Shown one piece after another: positions 60,797 to 64,000 of a DNA stretch of 64,000 bases (positions are counted from its first letter, which is position 1; every line of letters starts with the position of its first letter). The notes under the pieces were generated by a model. That model was not told the origin of the DNA and ran no database searches. It saw only the letters and a program-made list of their open reading frames with translations. The position numbers and the translations under genes were made by a program. This DNA is from an uncultured cyanobacterium (GTDB taxonomy: Bacteria; Cyanobacteriota; Cyanobacteriia; PCC-6307; Cyanobiaceae), in NCBI GenBank assembly GCA_903823115.1, contig CAIJRN010000061.1, positions 45,851-109,850 of the forward strand, given 5' to 3'.

Positions 60797-62155
60797 ATGG
60801 TGAAAGCCAGCGGCCAACCTTTTCGTCACCAGCTGGCGGCCTTCCTGACGGATCTGAGGCAACGCCTGGTCGAGCCGGATCCCTTGCTGCAGCGACAACT
60901 GCGGCTGGTGCTGCTCGATACGGCTGCCACGGCGATCGCCAATCTTTCGGCCCCTGAGCTGGTGGCCCTGCAGCGTCAGCACAGTCGGCTGTCTCCAGGT
61001 GAGCAGCGTCTGCCTGGCTTCTGCACGGCCCTGACACCAGCTGGATCGGCGCTGGTGCTGGCAGCCTCCGCCTGCTGGGACGAATTGGTGGAGGGCTATG
61101 CCCCGGCCCATGGCCGGCCGGCTTTGCATGCGGTGCCTCTCTGTCTGAGCCTGGGCTCGGCTCCAGGCAAACGGCTTGGCAGCAACCTGAACAGGTCGCT
61201 CGAGGCCCTGTTGCTGGCCTACGAGCTGGGAGCTCGCCTGGGGGAGTCCTACCGGGTTCCGCCGGGGGAGCATGTCGATGGCACCTGGGGCACCGCTGTA
61301 GCGGCCCTGACAGCGGCCGTGCTGCTGGACATCGGTGCCAGCGCTGAACTGGAGGCTGTCAGCGCCGCCCTCTGCCAGATGAGCCGCAGCCTGTTTGCAG
61401 CGGTGCAGGAGGGGGCCAGCTGCCGGCTGCTGTATCCCGGCCTGGCGGCCAGTCGCGGGCTTGATCTGGCGCTGGGCGCCGCTGCCGGCTTGCGAGGTCC
61501 GGAGGCCCTCGATCGTGATCCGGTGCTGCTGGCTTTGGAGGCCATGCCGATTGATCTGGCACCGCGACCGACCCTGGCGATCAGCTGTGGCTACGTGAAG
61601 TTGCTGCCCGGCGCCCGCCATCTGCATTACGCCGCTGAAGCGGCCCGGCTCTGGCGACAGCGCTTTGGCGATGGTTTCGATTGGCAATCAGCCGCAGCAC
61701 CCCAGGACGGGATGGGCCCGATTCAGCTGCGCACCTACCCGGAAGCGATTCAATACTGCGGCCAGAGCAGCCCCACCAATCGCATTCAGGCCCAATTCAG
61801 CCTGCCCTTTGCCGTGGCGGCCAGCCTGCGCTGGGGGGAGCTGGGGCGGCAGTGTTTCAGCTCGCAGGCCCTGGATGATCCCGGCCTGCAGGCGCTGATG
61901 CGGCGCACCCAGCTGGTGGCTGTCCCGGATGGGGAGGGACGCTGGGCGGAGGTGGTGGCCGATGCCGAAGGGGCTCAGCAGAGCGCCAGGGTGGATGGTC
62001 TCCCCGGAGATCCTGATCGGCCGATCGCTGAAGCGCTGCGACTGGAAAAGGCCAGGGCCCTGCTGCAGCCGGTCCTCGGTGAAGCAGCGACAGCCAGGCT
62101 CATCCACCATTGGCTGGATGCTGATGGCTCAGCCCCTCTGTGGCCGCTCAGTTGA
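60797..62155 (+). CDS. MmgE/PrpD-family protein
   Basis: 452 residues. Family landmarks appear as ACWDELVEGYAPAHGRPALH, EGASCRLLYPGLAASRGLDL and YVKLLPGARHLHYAAEAARL (the KxxPxxRxxH pattern). Relatives are 2-methylcitrate dehydratase, cis-aconitate decarboxylase and iminodisuccinate epimerase, all acting on di- or tricarboxylic acids. No methylcitrate-cycle genes lie nearby. Its 3' end overlaps the convergent racemase gene by eight bases. The precise reaction is not assignable. Confidence 0.85.
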   Translation: MVKASGQPFRHQLAAFLTDLRQRLVEPDPLLQRQLRLVLLDTAATAIANLSAPELVALQRQHSRLSPGEQRLPGFCTALTPAGSALVLAASACWDELVEGYAPAHGRPALHAVPLCLSLGSAPGKRLGSNLNRSLEALLLAYELGARLGESYRVPPGEHVDGTWGTAVAALTAAVLLDIGASAELEAVSAALCQMSRSLFAAVQEGASCRLLYPGLAASRGLDLALGAAAGLRGPEALDRDPVLLALEAMPIDLAPRPTLAISCGYVKLLPGARHLHYAAEAARLWRQRFGDGFDWQSAAAPQDGMGPIQLRTYPEAIQYCGQSSPTNRIQAQFSLPFAVAASLRWGELGRQCFSSQALDDPGLQALMRRTQLVAVPDGEGRWAEVVADAEGAQQSARVDGLPGDPDRPIAEALRLEKARALLQPVLGEAATARLIHHWLDADGSAPLWPLS

Positions 62156-62945
62156 GAGCGCCGAAGGGATTGAACAGGTTGTCCGCTGCAGCCTGGTCTG
62201 GAGCCGTGCTGAAGCGCTGCAGTTTGGTGCATAACTGGCGCTGCAGGTCGGTGCCACGGGCCTGCTGGCTGCAGCCCAGCAGCCACTGGGCCATGCAGAG
62301 ATTGGATGACATCAGTGGCGCTGGATAGCGCTCGATCAGATCGGCCATGGCGCTGAGTGTGGGCATGCCGGTGCCGGAAAGCAGAACCACGGTGTCTGGC
62401 GCTACCTGCAGCTGCTGGAGGTAGGTTTCCAATTCCTGGTCGTTGATGCTGTAGGCGCTCTCAGCTCCCATGCGATTCAGCATGCTGTGGTGAGCCACCA
62501 CCTCAAGTCCTGCCGCTTGCCAGTACTCCACGGCCAGCTGGATCAACCAGTCAGGGTAGGGAAGTTCCAGTTGGATCTTGCTGAATCCGAATGCCCTGAT
62601 CATCTCCAGAACCGCCAGGCTCGCTGTCATCAATGGCACACCGAGCTCGGCGGAGGCCAGTTCGCAACGTCGCCGATCTTCGGTGGGGCCAAGACGATAG
62701 TTGGACCCAGTACAGCCGACGATGATGCCCTGGAGTGGCAAGGTTCCGAAGCTGCGGGCCGCGTCGAGATAGCTGTCGAGATAGAGCTCATTGCGGACGG
62801 CAAGATCACCTGATGATGAATACGGCAGCCTGGCGGTGTGGATGCGCGGAACGTGATCGATCAGGCTTTCAATCTCATCCTCCAAGGTGGGATTGGATGG
62901 CGGTACGATCAGTCCAACAGCTTCATGGCTTGTTGATGACTTCAT
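62148..62945 (-). CDS. Asp/Glu racemase superfamily protein (maleate isomerase/AMDase-like)
   Basis: 265 residues. The start EAVGLIVPPSNPTLEDEIES and the cysteine site IIVGCTGSNYRLGPT match the maleate cis-trans isomerase/arylmalonate decarboxylase branch. The second catalytic position lies in VVLLSGTGMPTLSAMADLIE, where a Gly stands where isomerases have the second Cys. So only one catalytic cysteine is visible. It is followed on the same strand, 70 bases upstream, by the FAD monooxygenase gene, so the two form one transcript. Confidence 0.83.
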   Translation of the reverse strand: MKSSTSHEAVGLIVPPSNPTLEDEIESLIDHVPRIHTARLPYSSSGDLAVRNELYLDSYLDAARSFGTLPLQGIIVGCTGSNYRLGPTEDRRRCELASAELGVPLMTASLAVLEMIRAFGFSKIQLELPYPDWLIQLAVEYWQAAGLEVVAHHSMLNRMGAESAYSINDQELETYLQQLQVAPDTVVLLSGTGMPTLSAMADLIERYPAPLMSSNLCMAQWLLGCSQQARGTDLQRQLCTKLQRFSTAPDQAAADNLFNPFGALN

Positions 62946-63015
62946 GCTTGGTCCTGATGTTGAACTGGGACGTGTGCCGTTGAGTCGTTTGTTCTCAGTT
63001 GTTGTCTTGCAGGTA

Positions 63016-64000
63016 TCACCACTGGTTCAGATCAAGCAAGCAGGCCTGACACAACAGCATAGTGTCCTGCTCGGGTGCAGGATTGCCGTGGCTTGGCTCC
63101 AGCGGGCTGCTGCCCTCGAGGAGGCGAGCAGTGCGAGGCAGCAACACCGCTGTGGTGCGTTCCTGCCAGCGCCGGGCCCAGCCAGCAACGGCCCGTTGCT
63201 GGTCGCCAGCACTGAGATCAATCGAGCTGGCCAGAGTTTCGGCAAGTTCGAGACCTTCCAGCAGGCCAAAGTTCATGTTAAGGCCACCACGGGTGTTGGT
63301 GATGTGGGCCGCATCGCCAATCAACAAGCAACGATCTTGTTGGCGGACCTGGACATAACGTTGGCTGACACGGTAGTGATCGAGAGCCATGGGCAGCTCT
63401 TGCCAGACTCTGCTATCACTCAGTCCTGCGAAGATCTGGGCCAGACGCTGCCGGGCCCACCGGTCATCCGCCAGGGCCGGCTCGATGTCGGCAGCTTTCG
63501 GGCGCAGGATCAGACGCCAGTCCGTTCGCATGCGCAGGGCGCTGAGCGAGCCGAGCGGATGGCGGATGTAAGTGAGTCCCGCCAATTGCTCACTGACTGC
63601 CTCTGGCAGGTCGGAGAGCATCAATCTCAACACCGGCAGTGGCAGGTCATGGCCTGCAAAGGGAAGCTGCAGCAGTTGGCGAACCGTGCTGTGTGCACCA
63701 TCAGCCGCCACCAGCCAGCGAGCCGTCAGCAACCTTGGCTGGGCCCCCTGGCTTGGACCCAGGACCCACGCTTTGATCGGTTCTCGTCGCTCCGGGTGTG
63801 GATTCTCGCCGAGCGCGACCAGCTTCTGGCCCCAACACACCGCCGGTTCGCCTGAAGACTGCAGCTGAGCCAGCCGCTGCAGCAGCAAGGCGCAGAACCA
63901 GTGTTGCTCGAGGTGCAGGCGGAATGGATGTTGGCTGTGAGCCTGCAGGCAAGCGAAGTCCAGATCACGGCGTTGGCCGGACGGCAAATCGAGATGGCGC
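63016..64000 (-). CDS. FAD-dependent monooxygenase (UbiH/PHBH-like), N-terminus outside window
   Basis: The frame is open to the right edge, giving 328 residues of the C-terminal part. The second FAD motif LVAADGAHSTVRQLL and the GD motif CLLIGDAAHITNTRGGLNMN followed by FGLLEGLELAE are clear; the N-terminal GxGxxG lies outside. These flavoproteins hydroxylate aromatic rings or quinone precursors. Its position before the racemase suggests joint work in one pathway, possibly ring hydroxylation before cleavage. Confidence 0.88.
   Translation of the reverse strand, partial: RHLDLPSGQRRDLDFACLQAHSQHPFRLHLEQHWFCALLLQRLAQLQSSGEPAVCWGQKLVALGENPHPERREPIKAWVLGPSQGAQPRLLTARWLVAADGAHSTVRQLLQLPFAGHDLPLPVLRLMLSDLPEAVSEQLAGLTYIRHPLGSLSALRMRTDWRLILRPKAADIEPALADDRWARQRLAQIFAGLSDSRVWQELPMALDHYRVSQRYVQVRQQDRCLLIGDAAHITNTRGGLNMNFGLLEGLELAETLASSIDLSAGDQQRAVAGWARRWQERTTAVLLPRTARLLEGSSPLEPSHGNPAPEQDTMLLCQACLLDLNQW

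Overview
The window looks like chromosomal DNA from a GC-rich picocyanobacterium of the Synechococcus/Cyanobium type. The support is three genes for high-light-inducible chlorophyll-binding proteins (HLI), copies of the cyanobacterial palindrome GGCGATCGCC (for example at 4137, 10405, 15279, 37515 and 60931), a DUF2811 protein, a PaO-like Rieske oxygenase, and dense packing with many 4-base ATGA overlaps. I see no rRNA, tRNA, intact insertion sequence, CRISPR array or prophage.

1-15 kb: a phosphoketolase-acetate kinase operon, a membrane GGDEF-EAL c-di-GMP protein, a type III glutamine synthetase relative, a MetX-like alpha/beta hydrolase, a membrane desaturase, a LuxR-type regulator, PPK2, and three membrane or exported proteases (CPBP, retropepsin-like, rhomboid). 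15-24 kb: an isopenicillin-N-synthase-like oxygenase, an exported YbaY/META protein, a VOC protein, several lipid-type hydrolases, an acyltransferase apparently split by a frameshift, and small membrane proteins. 23-33 kb: a transport block with two overlapping crcB fluoride channel genes, a P-type ATPase, an SbmA/BacA-type ABC exporter, a TetR regulator and an EmrAB-type efflux pair.

33-45 kb: an outer membrane beta-barrel, a transglutaminase-like protein, a three-gene operon of small membrane proteins, an SBF-family transporter, a sulfatase with its formylglycine-generating enzyme, a pair of secreted proteins (one Gly/Asn-rich), a diguanylate cyclase with a degenerate active site, and an orphan Nif11-like protein. 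45-57 kb: a looser region with long non-coding stretches, gene remnants, a universal stress protein, the PaO-like oxygenase, CbiX with a His-rich tail, and two HLI loci. Both HLI loci carry a similar HLR1-like element, and one includes a 38-residue membrane ORF between two hli genes.

57-64 kb: a small Rieske protein, a glycosyltransferase/acyltransferase pair resembling the last two steps of staphyloxanthin-type glycolipid assembly, and a compact group of an MFS carrier, an MmgE/PrpD protein, a maleate-isomerase-like Asp/Glu racemase and an FAD monooxygenase (cut by the window end). This last group may be a small acquired pathway for a dicarboxylic or aromatic acid.

A recurring oddity is short tandem repeats with a period of exactly 15 bases. 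Four arrays lie inside genes, where they encode pentapeptide repeats. Two lie in the non-coding gaps between divergent genes.
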